From the NCBI GenBank assembly GCA_014874235.1, contig JACWAC010000022.1, positions 1-12,780 on the forward strand: 12,780 bases of DNA, given 5' to 3'. Shown one piece after another: positions 12,639-12,780 of the stretch. The DNA comes from Thermoplasmatales archaeon. GTDB lineage: Archaea; Thermoplasmatota; Thermoplasmata; Thermoplasmatales; GCA-001856825. The notes beneath the pieces were generated by a model. It was not told the origin of the DNA, did not search any database, and was given only the letters and a program-made list of their open reading frames with translations. Positions within the stretch are counted from its first letter, which is position 1, and each line of letters starts with the position of its first letter. The position numbers were made by a program, and so were the translations under genes.

Positions 12639-12780
12639 TTAGGGAACTTGCTTATTACTCTGTTTGCGATCTAAAATAAAGTTCATTTCGATCAAACTTT
12701 TAGGCTCAGGAATGATAGTACCGGGCCACCGATACCAAAGGGCGATCGAAGGATGTGGTCGCTCTTTCAGTTCTCCGCTC
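12639..12780. other. Unresolved right edge: possible gene end (-) or start (+), small hairpin
   Basis: Two weak readings exist. On the minus strand one frame is open from the window edge to TAA at 12641-12639 (46 codons), which would place a gene end 38 bases before the HD gene. On the plus strand an ATG at 12712 opens a frame to the edge, with AAAATAAAG (12673-12681) as a possible TATA-like box. The minus-strand RNA of 12718-12735 would fold into a 7-bp hairpin (GUAUCGG/CCGGUAC, with one G-U pair) and a 4-base loop. The stretch from 12718 is more G/C-rich than the spacer before it, so a structured RNA is also possible. I cannot choose between these. Confidence 0.3.

Noticed and set aside
1..12780. 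CRISPR arrays, insertion sequences, tRNA and rRNA genes
   Set aside because: I saw no spaced direct repeats, transposase motifs, terminal inverted repeats, or tRNA T-arm/anticodon patterns that hold up. A TTCGATC-like stretch near 12742-12750 (-) lacks the rest of a tRNA.

Overview
This window looks like a compact archaeal chromosome segment. The evidence is a set of archaeal-type genes: a TFS transcript-cleavage factor, the large subunit of the eukaryote-like primase with its four cluster cysteines, a TiaS-type tRNA-Ile2 agmatidine synthetase, a Trm5-family methyltransferase, an AK6/Fap7-like kinase and a CDP-alcohol phosphotransferase. Many genes also have an A/T-rich TATA-like box about 25-26 nt upstream of the start codon and little or no leader, the usual layout of leaderless archaeal genes. 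GTG and TTG starts are frequent. A Thermoplasmatota-like euryarchaeon is my best guess, but it is only a guess. There are no rRNAs, tRNAs, CRISPR arrays or insertion sequences that I can recognise.

Layout. Positions 1-2285 (+) hold the possible tail of an upstream gene, an unrecognised 184-residue protein, and a HerA/FtsK/VirD4-type ATPase whose C-terminus looks like a PD-(D/E)XK nuclease-fold domain. These frames overlap one another in a tight cassette, and this is the most unusual part of the window. Positions 2264-2605 (-) encode a small DsrE-like protein, divergent from queD-queC (+, to 3858), which supply preQ0, the precursor of archaeosine. A conserved-looking 131-residue protein (3932-4327, +) converges on tfs (4373-4678, -). 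tfs shares a 40-bp bidirectional promoter region with trm5 (4719-5612, +). uppS, tiaS, the AK6-like kinase gene and the phospholipid synthase gene follow on the + strand to 8782. The last four are joined by 1-nt, 4-nt and 10-nt overlaps and look like one operon.

From 12600 down to 8711 the - strand carries an HD-domain phosphohydrolase, an unrecognised 188-residue protein, an M24B (Xaa-Pro type) peptidase and priL. The last two are joined by an ATGA overlap. priL and the phospholipid synthase gene run into each other tail to tail with a 72-bp coding overlap. The last 180 bases hold the HD gene promoter and an unresolved stretch.

Functional reading. Most of the window is information-processing housekeeping: tRNA modification (queD, queC, trm5, tiaS), transcription proofreading (tfs), replication priming (priL), possible ribosome maturation (AK6/Fap7) and isoprenoid/lipid synthesis (uppS, CDP-alcohol phosphotransferase). 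The ATPase-nuclease cassette at the left edge is the accessory-looking part and the best candidate for an undescribed DNA-processing system. Whether it is mobile, defensive or a resident repair function cannot be decided from this window alone.
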